64,000 nt of DNA, taken from positions 2,334,125 through 2,398,124 of the forward strand of contig RPFO01000130.1 in NCBI GenBank assembly GCA_009746045.1, in the 5' to 3' direction. This DNA comes from Mesostigma viride. Lineage: Eukaryota; Streptophyta; Mesostigmatophyceae; Mesostigmatales; Mesostigmataceae. The position numbers were made by a program, and so were the translations under genes. Under the pieces are notes generated by a model that worked only from the letters and a program-made list of their open reading frames with translations, was not told the origin of the DNA and made no database searches. How positions within the stretch are numbered: position 1 is the stretch's first letter; every line of letters starts with the position of its first letter. Below are positions 36,301-64,000 of this stretch, in pieces.

Positions 36301-39300
36301 GAATGAGTGATCATGCTGTTCTGCAGTTGCCTCAAGCTCGCAAGGTAGAGCGGAAGAGCATGGACGGACCATGGCATGATCCAGGAAGCTTTCCTCTGAA
36401 AACGATTTCAGAAAGCTGCTACAAGGCACATCGTCAGGCTGCATGATTGTCAGCCATACAGTGACCGTAAATGCACCAGCATAGGAAAGAGATCACGGAT
36501 TGGCAGAACATCACGACACTTACCATGGGGCCCCGCCAAGGGCCCCGCTGCGCGCCCCTGTGCGTACCGCTGCGCCCTCAGCCGCTGGTACTCAACGTGG
36601 CTGTCGCTGTTAGAGGGGGGCAATACAAGGACGAGAAACGACACCGCATGCAAGGCGTCAAGGTGGGTGGCCTCGGAGATATGCCAGTCAAAGCCGTGCG
36701 CGAGTGCACTTCCATTGTTCGACATGTGAGTACATGCCAAGCCCTCGTTGACATACGAAGCAATTGAGGACTGGAACCCTAAACACTTATTATGTGCCCC
36801 GAGCGCATGGGTTATTCATCACCTTCCTTGGAAACGTGGGTAGATAAGTAGAAAGACCTGTCCTCCGGGTTGCCAACAGGCCAGCTGGACGATGCGTGAC
36901 AGGGAAAGAGTTTATGTAACAAATCGATCTCCCTAGTTGAGTAGGAACAATGCAGTGGCAGGGAGAGAGATTGCCAACAAATCGATCTCCCTACATGATC
37001 AGGGACGATACAGTAACAAGGCTCGCATTCAACGCCAGCCAACCCATGACTGGAGCAGAAGAGGACAGCAATCGCTCCACGACTTCCCTCGTTTGGTACT
37101 CCCCGCTAAGAACACACAGTCATACAGTGACAAAAACGACTCGAAAACGCGGAAAAGATAACGGCAGGCTCGAGCAACCATGGTCCGGATTCTCCCGATT
37201 TCTGGCCTGCGCTGGTTGTCTCCTTGATACAGTGACATGCCCTCGCTATGAATTCATGTGATCAGCAATTATACTTTGGGGGCAAAGCTATATATGTCCT
37301 CCATATATATGTCCCCCATATGACTTCGTGTGATCAGCAATTATACTTTGGGGGCAACGCTATTCAACTACAGGTATTATTTACTGTCGTGTTTGTAGTG
37401 GCGAAAAAGGTTTGGGGGCAGACCTCGCTTCCGCTGTCGACTGCGAGTGCGTGAATGGCTGCGCGTCGCGCCCGCCCCGCCCACCCGCGCCCTCGCGCCC
37501 CCCATGCATCCCTGCGTGGTTGTCCCACGCGGGCTGAGGCCGGTACTGCCCATACTGGGCGGGAGGCGCCGCCACCGCGGCGTACAGCGTTGGGGTGTAT
37601 TGGGCGGGGGCTGGGGGGGGAGACGCGTGCAAGCCGCCAGCAGAATGGCTGCCGCCCGAGTCGCGCCGGCCCAGGATGCCAACCTGCAGCCACCGTGAAC
37701 AGGGACAAGAATGTTGGGACACACACAGGGACAAGAAAATCGGGACACGAATAGCGAATAAGAGTATGGGGAAACATACAGGGAATGAGAGAACGAGTAC
37801 ACAACCATCAGTATATTGGGAAAAAGAGTCGACCAGGGGATGAGGGTGACGATATGCGGCCGCAGCGACGGGGACAGGAACATTCATTGCAGTGGGGACA
37901 GCGCATCAACCAGGGGGGTTCAAGTAAAAAAGAATGATCATTTAAGAACTGGGAAGTAAGAAAGTAATATGTACAAGGAGACGGAGGTTCCCTGAGTGTT
38001 TTGGGAGAGAAATTCAGTATCCCAGGTGACTACTCACCTTCCTTGTTGCTAAGGATGCTACTAGTATCATCTTAGCCCCCCGATGAAGCGTGACCACAGC
38101 AGCATCCTTATCAATGTTGCTTACCACCCTAGGTTTACTACCCCCCCGCTATCTTATACTACCGCGCATCCCAGGTGAACAGTGCACACCACACCATCGC
38201 TAACCCCGCTTGTCTACTGTAGCACAGCAGGCGGATGGCTGACAAACCCATTTTGTCATGCTGGCATCCCCGAATCACACACACACTTGCCGATTATGCT
38301 GGCATCCCCAAGTGGCGCATTCAGCACGCACCCCTAGTGCATCTCTGTCTACATATTAGATACCAACTTTCGTCAACTTGTCTGGCGTGCCTTGCCTTGT
38401 TGTGCTGGCATCCCTACCCGAGACACTGGCATCCACCCGCATCGTTCGAGTCCTTCTTTTGAACCAAAAGCTTCTTTCTAGTTCAAGTTTTCGCCTCATT
38501 GGCCACGCATAGCTTTACACAAATGCAGGCAACGTTGATGCAAACAACACTACCATTTGAAAAGCAGATAAAACAAGTTGGGTGGGCATCCCCAACCCAG
38601 ATGATGGCATCCACCCAATTCCACCCACACCCTTTCTACGCCTACTTCTCTTGTTGATGGTCACTTTATCATGCCGGCATCCCAACCCAGATGATGGCAT
38701 CCACCTATTTCTATTCACACCCTTCTACGCCTACTTCAGTCTATAGCGGTCACCTCATTGGGCAGCAGGTTGGGGTTCAGCCGCGCCCCGCCGCTGCGGT
38801 TGCCCCCGTCCGTGCCCCACACGCTGTGCCGGCTGAGCTGCTGCTGCTGCGCCGCAAGCCGCCGCTCCAGCGCCTGGTGTTGGGAACGCATGGGGCCATA
38901 TATGCATACATGATACGTTCTAATCAACATATCACAACCATATTACTACATAGTCATATAAAAGGAGATATCCCCACACGAATCCCTGACTAAATAATGC
39001 GTCCCTACGGCTCCAGGATGTCATACCTGGCTGCGAGCTGCCACTTCAGTGCCTGTGGTCAGCTACCCATGCGGCCACATGTCCCCCCCCGCAATAAGAA
39101 TCTTGCTTAGATATGCTCCAGCATAGCAATAGGGATTTTGCTTAGATCAGCTCGATGATAACAATAGGGATTCTGCTTAGATAGGCCCGATAGTACTGTG
39201 TGGGCTGGAAAAATTGTCTACTAATTGTGGGGATAGGAGTAACCCAACTCGTGGCAGCCGAGCACCTCAAATGGATGATCCGATAGGTGAAACTAGGCCC

Positions 39301-42300
39301 ACGGGCCCGAGTAACCCTCAGATCTTGTTGAGCATGCTTTGCCCCGGCTCCATTTCCGTCATGGCCGTCACCCTCCCGTTCCCACCCGATCGCCCCACGA
39401 GACCAAGCAACCCTCCCCTACGCTAACATGTTCAGAGATCATGCCGACAGTGGCAATAACTAACTAAGATACTTCACCTAACAAAATGAAACTTCACAAC
39501 AACAAACCCCCAATGCTTTCATCTTCAGCGAGCATGCCGAAAGTGGCAATAACTAACTAATTAGTTCACCTAACACAATTAACTTCACAACAACAAACCC
39601 CAACGCTGACATCTTCAGACATCATACGGACAGTCGCAATAGCTAAGACACGTCCCCTAACACAATGGATGATCCATGGTAGTGAAAATTCACTACAGCG
39701 ATGGGCCATTTACAAACAGCAGGAATTTTCATTATGACAGCAAACGCGTGTCACTGCAATGGCAGGCATGCACTCCAGGTATCTTTGGCAAAAAAGCACG
39801 TCCAGTCGAAAGACAGCTACAAATCTCCCCGGCTGGCGTAAACGTATCCCCTGCTCAACGGCAAGCCAGCTAATCAGACCACGCTGTAGTTGCACCCTGT
39901 CGCAGCGCACAATCCAGCACACACCTGCCAGCACTGCCCAATTTACCACCAAAATGAACACCCACATGGCCTGCTTCCTTGCCATCATCGCAACCGATCA
40001 CCCACCTGGTACGCCTCCTGGCCATGCGGCAGGTTGCGCTGGACAAGCGTGAAGCAGAACTGCAGGAAGTCGTTGTTTTCCTGCAAGTGGACGGTTACAT
40101 TCGCGACAGCCGACCATGACGATTCTATCATCAGGGCGTTCCAGCGCACGCGCAATCCAAGGGGTAACGGATGGTCAGCGCCAACCACGGCGACAAGGAG
40201 GCAACCAACAAACGAACAACGAGAATATTGCGACCATGAACAGTGAGGGAGAAAAAAAAAAGGAGAATACAAGGGGGATAGTCCCCAGCCTTTAAGCGTT
40301 AAAAAAAAGATTACCGGCAGGGTGTGAACATGATTGGTCAAAGGCCGTTCACGCTGTCGCGCCTAGGCTATTACCAACTCAACCCCACTACCCCTGTGAT
40401 CTGTGCAACATTTTGACGCTTTCCCGCAGCCGGCACTGCGCACGAAAAAAAATATCGGTAAATGAAGCACTGCTCGTGAACTGCGCACAAACCACTCGGG
40501 TCTCTCGAGACATTCATGCCCTCCATCTCGACCCGCACCTCTCTACCCAAACAAAGCAACCCCCCACTCCACCCCACCCCTCGTCCTGTGTCTCCCCAAT
40601 CCTCACCCAAACAAAGCGACAAAACAAATATTCAAAAACCGAAACCAGCAAAATACTCCAAGTCCATCGTACTTGAGCCAAACCTGCCGCGGCTGAGGGC
40701 CGGCATGTCCACCCACACACCCACACCATCATATTTTCACAACCCCTTGACAGCATGCCCCGTTAGCTCCAGAGCCGTTAGCGCACGACCCCTTGCCCTC
40801 CCACGCGCACCCGAAACGGTTGCCACAGGCCAGGAGCACACCCCCTGTCATCCGCACCAACACTTGTTGCCTGGGGCCAGGAGCTTACCCCAAACTTGCC
40901 GCGGCTGAGCGCGGGCACGTCCACCTGCTTTGCGATGCCCAGCTTGTTGAGCGCGGCCTGCAGCACGCGCAGGTTCTTTTCCGCATCTTCATGGCGCTGC
41001 ACGTTGAAGTTGAGCTTGTGGAGGGGCACCTGGCAGGTAGCAAATAGGGTAGGGCATAGCCAAGGTTCGTTAAAAGCCTCATAAAAGGCCATAAAAGGAT
41101 GCATGTTGAAGTTGAGCTAGTGGAGGGGGAACCGGCGGGGAAGGAAAGTGGGTGTAGGGGTCAGTCATAGGTGTATGGGTTGTCATAGGTGTATGGATTG
41201 TCATGGGTGTAGGGGTTGTCATGGGTGCAGGGGTTGTCATGGGTGTAGGGGTTGTCATGGGTGTAGGGGTTGTCATGGGTGTAGGGGTTGTCATGGGTGT
41301 AGGGGTTGTTATGGGTGTAGGGGTTGTCATCAGTGTAGGGGTTGTCATGGGTGTAGGGATTGTCATGGGTGTATGGGTTGTCATGGGTGTAGGGGTTGTC
41401 AAGGGTGTAGGGATTGTCATGGGTGTAGGGGTTGTCACCGGTGTATGGGTTGTCATGGGTGCAGGGGTTGTCATGGGTGTATGGATTGTCATGGGTGTAT
41501 GGATTCTCATGGGTGTATGGATTGTCATGGGTGTAGGGGTTGTCGTGGGTGTTGGGGTTGTCACCGGTGTAGGGGTTGTCATGGGTGTTGGGGTTGTCAT
41601 GGGTGTAGGGGTTGTCATGGGTGTAGGGGTTGTCACCGGTGTATGGGTTGTCATGGGTGTAGGGGTTGTCATCAGTGTAGGGGTTGTCATCAGTGTAGGG
41701 GTTGTCATGGGTGTAGGGGTTGTCATCGGTGTATGGGTTGTCATGGGTGTAGGGGTTGTCATAGGTGTAGGGATTCTCATGGGTGTATGGATTGTCATGG
41801 GTGTATGGATTGTCATGGGTGTATGGATTGTCATCGGTGTAGGGATTGTCATGGGTGTATGGATTGTCATGGGTGTAGGGGTTGTCATGGGCGTAGGGGT
41901 TGTCATGGGTGTATGGGTTGTCATGGGTGTAGGGGTTGTCATGGGTGTATGGATTGTCATGGGTGTAGGGGTTGTCATGGGTGTAGGGGTTGTCATGGGT
42001 GTAGGGGTTGTCATGGGTGTAGGGGTTGTCATGGGTGTAGGGGTCGTCATGGGTGTATGGATTGTCATGGGTGTAGGGATTGTCATGGGTGTAGGGGCTG
42101 TCATGGGCGTAGGGGTTGTCACCGGTGTAGGGGTTGTTATGGGTGTTGGGGTTGTCATGGGCGTAGGGGTTGTCATGGGTGCAGGGATTGTCATGGGTGT
42201 AGGGGTTGTCATCAGTGTAGGGGTTGTCATAGGTGTATGGGTTGTCATGGGTGCAGGGGTTGTCACCGGTGTAGGGGTTGTCACCGGTGTAGGGGTTGTC

Positions 42301-44750
42301 ATGGGTGTAGGGGTTGTCATGGGTGTAGGGGTTGTCATGGGTGTAGGGGTTGTCATGGGTGTAGGGGTTGTTATGGGTGTATGGATTCTCATGGGTGTAT
42401 GGATTGTCATGGGTGTAGGGGTTGTCGTGGGTGTTGGGGTTGTCACCGGTGTAGGGGTTGTCATGGGTGTTGGGGTTGTCATGGGTGTATGGGTTGTCAT
42501 GGGTGTATGGGTTGTCATGGGTGTAGGGGTTGTCACCGGTGTAGGGGTTGTCATGGGTGTAGGGGTTGTCATGGGTGTAGGGGTTGTCATCAGTGTAGGG
42601 GTTGTCATAGGTGTATGGGTTGTCATGGGTGTATGGATTGTCATGGGTGTAGGGGTTGTCACCGGTGTATGGGTTGTCATGGGTGCAGGGGTTGTCATGG
42701 GTGTATGGATTGTCATGGGTGTATGGGTTGTCATCGGTGTATGGGTTGTCAAGGGTGTATGGGTTGTCATGGGTGTAGGGGTTGTCATGGGTGTAGGGGT
42801 TGTCATGGGTGTAGGGGTTGTCATGGGTGTAGGGGTTGTCATGGGTGTAGGGGTTGTCATGGGTGTAGGGGTTGTCAAGGGTGTAGGGGTTGTCACCGGT
42901 GTAGGGGTTGTTATGGGTGTATGGATTGTCATGGGTGTATGGATTGTCATGGGTGTAGGGGTTGTCATGGGTGTAGGGGTCGTCATGGGTGTATGGATTG
43001 TCATGGGTGTAGGGGTTGTCATGGGTGTAGGGGTTGTCACCGGTGTATGGGTTGTCATGGGTGTAGGGGTTGTCATGGGTGTAGGGGTTGTCACCGGTGT
43101 ATGGGTTGTCATGGGTGTAGGGGTTGTCATCGGTGTATGGGTTGTCATGGGTGTAGGGGTTGTCATCAGTGTAGGGGTTGTCATGGGTGTAGGGGTCGTC
43201 ATGGGTGTATGGGTTGTCATGGGTGTAGGGGTTGTCATGGGTGTAGGGGTCGTCATGGGTGTATGGGTTGTCATGGGTGTATGGGTTGTCATGGGTGTAG
43301 GGGTTGTCACCGGTGTAGGGGTTGTCATGGGTGTAGGGGTTGTCATGGGTGTAGGGGTTGTCATGGGTGTAGGGGTTGTCATGGGTGTAGGGGTTGTCAT
43401 GGGTGTTGGGGTTGTCATGGGTGTATGGGTTGTCATGGGTGTATGGGTTGTCATGGGTGTAGGGGTTGTCATAGGTGTAGGGGTTGTCACCGGTGTATGG
43501 GTTGTCATAGGTGTAGGGATTGTCATGGGTGTAGGGGTTGTCATGGGTGTAGGGGTTGTCATGGGTGTAGGGGTTGTCATAGGTGTATGGATTGTCATGG
43601 GTGTAGGGGTTGTCATGGGTGTATGGATTGTTATGGGTGTATGGATTCTCATAGGTGTATGGATTGTCATGGGTGTAGGGGCTGTCATGGGTGTAGGGGT
43701 TGTCATGGGTGTAGGGGTTGTCTCCGGTGTAGGGGTTGTCATGGGTGTAAGAAGCTGTCAACTGTCATGAGGGGAGGCTGGCACGTTAAAACTGAGGCTG
43801 TGGAGAGGCACACGTACATGGTGGTGAGTGGGGTCAGGGCGAGGCAAAGGTGTAGGGCTACGTAAGCCATGAAAGAAGGGTGCATGTCTTTGTATTTGTA
43901 GCATGAGCGAGAAGAATTGCCATGCGAGGCAGTCTACATGCGAAGTGATTGATTAATCAACGTCGAGGGATACGGCGAGGGAAAAAATAGTGTGGCAGCA
44001 TGAAGGTTAAAAGCAACGCGCCAGGGTTGCAGCGATAAATAACTGTCTCCAACAAGCGCTGCGCCGTATCAAGCACCAGTGGGACATATCGAACAACCAT
44101 TGTGCCGTATTGAACAGTGGTGCCGCACTGAACCATGGTGCCACATCGACAACCCTGTGTGTGCAGCATCGCAGTCGTAGAATTCTGCTCGGAGTATGTG
44201 GCGCGGAAAGAGTCTGTCATCATCCCCACTGATGGGCCGCCACACACGCACCTTTCCGGGGAAGACGGCGTCAACGAGCTGGCAGTAGGCGATCCCTGCG
44301 TGCGACAAGTACAATGCAGGTGGGTGGGCAGGCAGCAGGCCAGGATGCAACACGCAACGACACAGGTGTAGGCATGGTCGGAAGTGTCAGAGCAGCGGTG
44401 GGCAGGGCAGCAGGCAGGCTGGCATGCATGCAGGGAGCACTAGGAACATGGAATCTTGAGTTTATAACTGGGGCTGGGTCAGCCATTCCCAGATACACAA
44501 GCTGCCCTTATTGATGAAGAGAAAGTAGTGCAAGCAATGCACACACGCATGGGCCCTGCCGCCGCTCCCCCCCCCCCCCCCCCCCCCCCCACATACACAA
44601 ACACACAAGGCATCCGTACGTGCGTGCACACACACCAATGCAATACTTGTCCATTGACTGAATAGGAACACTGCACAACGCACCATCTGAAAGGGACTGG
44701 ATCTTGTCGTAGTCGGTCTGAAGGAAGTCATTCATCCAAGCCAGCAGCTC
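33360..44750 (-). CDS. EB1: EB1 family microtubule plus-end tracking protein (11 exons resolved, first exon missing)
   Basis: Exons, read right to left: 44,684-44,750; 44,252-44,295; 40,889-41,029; 40,006-40,080; 38,754-38,873; 37,385-37,683; 36,524-36,606; 35,846-36,191; 34,639-34,696; 33,652-33,711; 33,360-33,485. All phases match and the 1,419 bases give 472 codons plus TGA. Exons 1-4 form the calponin-homology domain: ELLAWMNDFLQTDYDKI, IAYCQLVDAVFPGK, VPLHKLNFNVQRHED, LSRGKFG and NNDFLQFCF. A long Gln/Gly/Ser/Pro-rich linker follows. YLEEQLMERLRGLEELQLE and DRERRFYFNKLRRVEKVCE form the EB-homology coiled coil. EB1 dimers track growing microtubule ends and recruit SxIP partners. No C-terminal EEY/F tail is present. 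The short first coding exon is unplaced (one weak candidate ATG at 45,141). The exon at 37,385 could instead end at 37,424, also in phase. Confidence 0.9.
33815..34085. repeat. 16-bp minisatellite CATGATAAGAACAACG
   Basis: About 17 units occur in the EB1 intron between exons 34,639-34,696 and 33,652-33,711. A copy of the acceptor and start of the downstream exon lies at its left edge (33,781-33,812). Confidence 0.95.
34360..34640. repeat. About 92-bp repeat carrying an EB1 splice donor
   Basis: Three units contain CTCGTCTAACTGTACTTGTT and end in CCCACCCACCTCCA. On the minus strand that end reads TGGAG|GTGGGTGGGGGC, the true donor of the exon at 34,639 and two decoys at about 34,444 and 34,541. 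Confidence 0.9.
34715..34910. repeat. 27-34 bp repeats (GGCATGGCAGGATGAAGGG)
   Basis: Six to seven degenerate units separate the true coiled-coil exon (34,639-34,696) from its upstream partial copy at 34,921-34,965. Confidence 0.85.
35395..35577. repeat. 37-bp tandem repeat
   Basis: Five units of GGATATAACAAAAGGATGC plus TACTATCTTATAATGAAA in the EB1 intron 3' of exon 35,846-36,191. Confidence 0.95.
37161..37230 (+). repeat. Dispersed ~65-bp element, copy 1
   Basis: The core GGTCCGGATTCTCCCGATTT plus CTGGCCTGCGCTGGTTGTCT recurs at 54,220-54,288 (same strand) and 63,173-63,232 (opposite strand). All three copies are intronic. Confidence 0.85.
38260..38750. repeat. GGCATCCCC-type repeats in an EB1 intron
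   Basis: GCTGGCATCCCC-like words recur across the stretch. A ~98-bp tandem duplication (38,584-38,674 and 38,682-38,760) has a right unit ending in the true donor of exon 38,754-38,873 and a left unit carrying a degraded copy. Confidence 0.7.
39090..39200. repeat. About 40-bp repeats (CAATAGGGATTTTGCTTAGAT)
   Basis: Three degenerate units in the EB1 intron between exons at 40,006 and 38,873. Confidence 0.75.
39425..39665. repeat. About 88-bp tandem repeats
   Basis: Three units contain GCCGACAGTGGCAATAACTA, then CTTCACAACAACAAACCCC, in the same EB1 intron. Confidence 0.8.
41150..43750. repeat. 18-bp minisatellite TTGTCATGGGTGTAGGGG, about 144 units
   Basis: It fills most of the 3.2-kb EB1 intron between exons 44,252-44,295 and 40,889-41,029. 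Variants at two positions (ATGG, ACCGG or ATCAG; AGGGG, ATGGG or ATGGA) are mixed along the array. Because 18 is divisible by 3 and the unit lacks stops in several frames, false ORFs of about 850-900 codons appear on both strands. Confidence 0.98.
44566..44592. repeat. Poly-C tract
   Basis: A run of about 22-24 C lies in the EB1 intron between the first two resolved exons; its length is likely unreliable. Confidence 0.9.
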
Positions 44751-46551
44751 CTGTGGACATAGTAAAGCAAATTATATAGTAAAACAGTGTCAAAGAAAGA
44801 AAATGGAAGAGAGGGACAGAAGCATCTGCAGGAAGTCGTTCATCCAAGCCAGAAGCTCCTGTGGACATAGTCAAGCATAGCAAATAGCAAAACAGGATTG
44901 GCATATAACAAAGCCAATTGGACGGGCGTAAGCATCAGAAGGGGCCAGGCAGGAGAGCAGAATAAAAAGATTCGGGATTTTTTTATTTCGAATTCGATTG
45001 GATTGTGGACCAAATAACACAATATTCAGCCATTATTCGGTGATTATTCGGATTCGAGGGCGATACACCTAACCTTTTCACTATTTGGATAATATTTGTC
45101 AAATCCTTTTGCACTGCAGGAGAGTACCACATATCAGCCATATTTCGAAGGGCTCGTGCAACACCTCGAAGCAAAAATGAAAAAGGGGTCTTTCTGCATA
45201 AGTTGCTGCGTGATTGCATGCTCAACCACAGTCACTGGATTTGTCGAGCTTCTTGCTGGCCCACCCACCATGCAATTGGAACCAAATCACTATTGACCTA
45301 AGACATGTCACTAAGGCATTTATTACCCCCTTTCAAAGACATGATGGGCCCATGCCCCGTCCATGATCAATGCTCCCATAACGCAAGATACGAACCCCCC
45401 CACCTATTAGCTGTAACTCCGTGTCAAGGTTCAGAGTAAACTAAACAAAATGAAATCAACGCATACTTGCTGCACGTGTGTACGTTCGCCAACATGCGCC
45501 ATGGCCGGCATGTTGCCAATAATCCATTTGAGGTCAACGCCCGTACCATACGACCCAGTCTTTTATCCACTTTATGCACGGTGACAGCGGGCTCCATCGC
45601 GCTCGGCATTGCAATCCGCGCCTCTAAACTAAATGGCGTTGGGGGTCCGCAAAGCCCTTAGCTTCCCACGGATTCCAGATTCGCAATTCCTTTGAGCGCC
45701 TCACGCCATCTGCGGAAACAAGGATGGTGATGAGATATCCCACGACACCAAGGTAAATTAACTGCCCAGCTGAGGACGCTGCAAGTTATGCTTCCTGATT
45801 TACAGAACATAAGACGTGTAGCTGGAAGGACGTACAAGCGTTGACCATCCACTGACCCCAGCAATTCCGATTGACGAGCTAAGCCATGAAGTGCGCTGCA
45901 GAACGATGCCGTGCATGGCATTAAACCACTGCGCCAGTTACCATAAAATTACGATAAGATGCCCTATCGGGAAAGCTTCTTGTTGTGTTCCACATTATGA
46001 ATCCATCTCTCGTAGGTAATTTCCATCAACTAATACACCATCACTTGCAGTCATATCATTTTGTCGCTTGGCCATGGAGTCATGGAGTCGTGACATGAGG
46101 ATGCTGCATTGCTGCTCCACCTGCGAAGTGCCTTAAAACTTCGAGGACGACGTGTAGTTTCTTGCCGTTTCTCTTTCCCGGGTCCGTACGAGAATAAAAG
46201 CAGCATATAAGGCAGGGTTGGGGGCACGCACAGCCCGTTTTGCGCGGGAAAAAGCAGTACGTACTTTACCCCCATGTTCGTACTCTTCTCGCCACGAAAT
46301 TGGGGGATCTTGTTGGGTGACAACTTTTCAGCCTTGAGCGTTGTACGGAGAAATACCAAAGTGCCTATCCATTGAATCGTACTAGTTTTGTTGTCCACAT
46401 GACCGTTACAAATGGCGCGAAATTCCCGTCCCCTCCACTCTAGAGGTTGTTTTTGGTCGCTGCGGGCGAGCCACTAGAGATAATAAAAAACGTATGGGAT
46501 AACGTCGCGAGCAATGGTGGATCAGGGGCAAGCGTCTGCCATGATAGTAAT
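44751..46551. other. Head-to-head intergenic region of EB1 and prolyl oligopeptidase
   Basis: It must hold both promoters and the missing first EB1 exon. A partial copy of the first resolved EB1 exon with its acceptor is at 44,828-44,870. A minus-strand ATG at 45,141 opens MADMWYSPAVQK and could supply the N-terminus, but splice support is weak. No clear TATA box was found. Confidence 0.4.
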
Positions 46552-46743
46552 ATGACAGTACTCCTGCTGTCTCATTCTTTTGGCGGGACGCTCTTGAAGC
46601 GCGGTTTTAGAGGATTGCGCCCCAATACATGCCTGTCCACAACTCCTAATATCCGCCCAGCACCTAAAACCCCCGTGCCAAACGGTCGTCGCTGGCGTTT
46701 GCAGGTGCCTGCTTCCTCCGTCAATAATTCCGCAGTTAAAGCC
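46552..46743 (+). other. Possible targeting leader of prolyl oligopeptidase
   Basis: The frame is open from ATG 46,552 into the conserved start. The 64 residues are rich in Arg, Ser, Thr and Pro (LLKRGFRGLRPN, NGRRWRLQVPASS) with almost no acidic residues, as in mitochondrial or plastid transit peptides. Alternative starts could give targeted and cytosolic forms; this is inferred. Confidence 0.4.
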
Positions 46744-63522
<16,779 letters not shown>

Positions 63523-64000
63523 CTAGGCTTTTGAAACATTAAATATGTCACATGCTCTTGAAGTGCCTGTTTCCACACCAGCGTTTGCTCGTGTCTTAGA
63601 CCCACGGACACGAACGCAACTTGGGTCGGCAGATGGCAACTGTGCCGCTTGTGCCATGATTCTCTGCAGCAGAATCAAGGTCCTCCAGCAGTAAAGAAGA
63701 AAAGGGACCTTGCTGCACCAACACTAGTTTTGCAAGAACAGCATGGCACACTCGGGATGTTGGCAACAGAACATTTCTATCCCTCTTATTGTCGGCCTTA
63801 TGCATGGGTATTTGAGATACCAACACTTGCCCCATTATAGTGAAATTGAAGGTCATTATGAAGCACTTGAAGCCTGCCATTGGGGCCGGCATTAATTAAT
63901 TAATTAATTAATTAGCTAGACTCATGCTCCTGTTGGGGAGTCACAGAGCATTAACCCCGATGGATGGATGGATGGATGGGTGGGTGCAAACAGTCCTACC
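63523..64000. other. 3' flank of prolyl oligopeptidase
   Basis: No further gene is seen. An (ATTA)n run lies at about 63,891-63,914 and a (GATG)n run at about 63,958-63,979. Confidence 0.6.

Noticed and set aside
41079-43865. Four overlapping open frames of 855-905 codons on both strands
   Set aside because: They are translations of the 18-bp minisatellite, which lacks stops in several frames; the region is an EB1 intron.
45424-45609. First coding exon of EB1 in a minus-strand ORF
   Set aside because: No resemblance to the EB1 N-terminus and no donor in the needed phase.

Overview
The window is nuclear DNA of a repeat-rich eukaryote. Protein genes are split by many GT-AG introns, promoters carry TATA boxes, tandem repeats are abundant, and a PIF/Harbinger transposon is present. 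Moderately GC-rich coding sequence, EB1-type and prolyl oligopeptidase genes with long introns, and simple-repeat load would suit a unicellular green alga or similar protist, but nothing here fixes the lineage.

Left part (1-26,013) is a segmental duplication. Positions 1-8,057 are an almost exact copy of 17,957-26,013. Positions 8,058-14,694 are a third, indel-riddled copy of 17,146-23,516, ending in a 1.07 kb CAGG/TAGG array (14,695-15,769). Each unit holds a divergent gene pair with mirror-image TATAAAAGCAG promoters: a minus-strand Cys-rich zinc-motif gene and a plus-strand RING/TRAF-type zinc-finger gene with one intron. About 4.4 kb of mostly non-coding DNA follows, then the ORF1-like gene of a Harbinger element.

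Middle part (24,697-30,225) is a composite fold-back Harbinger element. Two ~1.7 kb inverted arms, each with a degenerate copy of the ORF1-like gene, flank a DDE transposase gene on the minus strand that carries one -1 frameshift. A degenerate Ty3/gypsy-like reverse transcriptase fragment follows (30,232-30,825), then a gene-poor stretch to 33,359.

Right part (33,360-63,522) holds two well-preserved genes arranged head to head. On the minus strand is an EB1 (microtubule plus-end tracking) gene; 11 coding exons were resolved with matching phases, and the first coding exon was not secured. On the plus strand is a complete 17-exon prolyl oligopeptidase gene (743 codons plus stop from the conserved Met) with Ser578, Asp672 and His713 as the likely triad.

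The most unusual signal is in the introns of these two genes. At 18 or more exon boundaries, a diverged copy of the exon edge together with its splice site lies in the adjacent intron. Several introns also consist largely of mini- or microsatellites that run directly into the splice acceptor.
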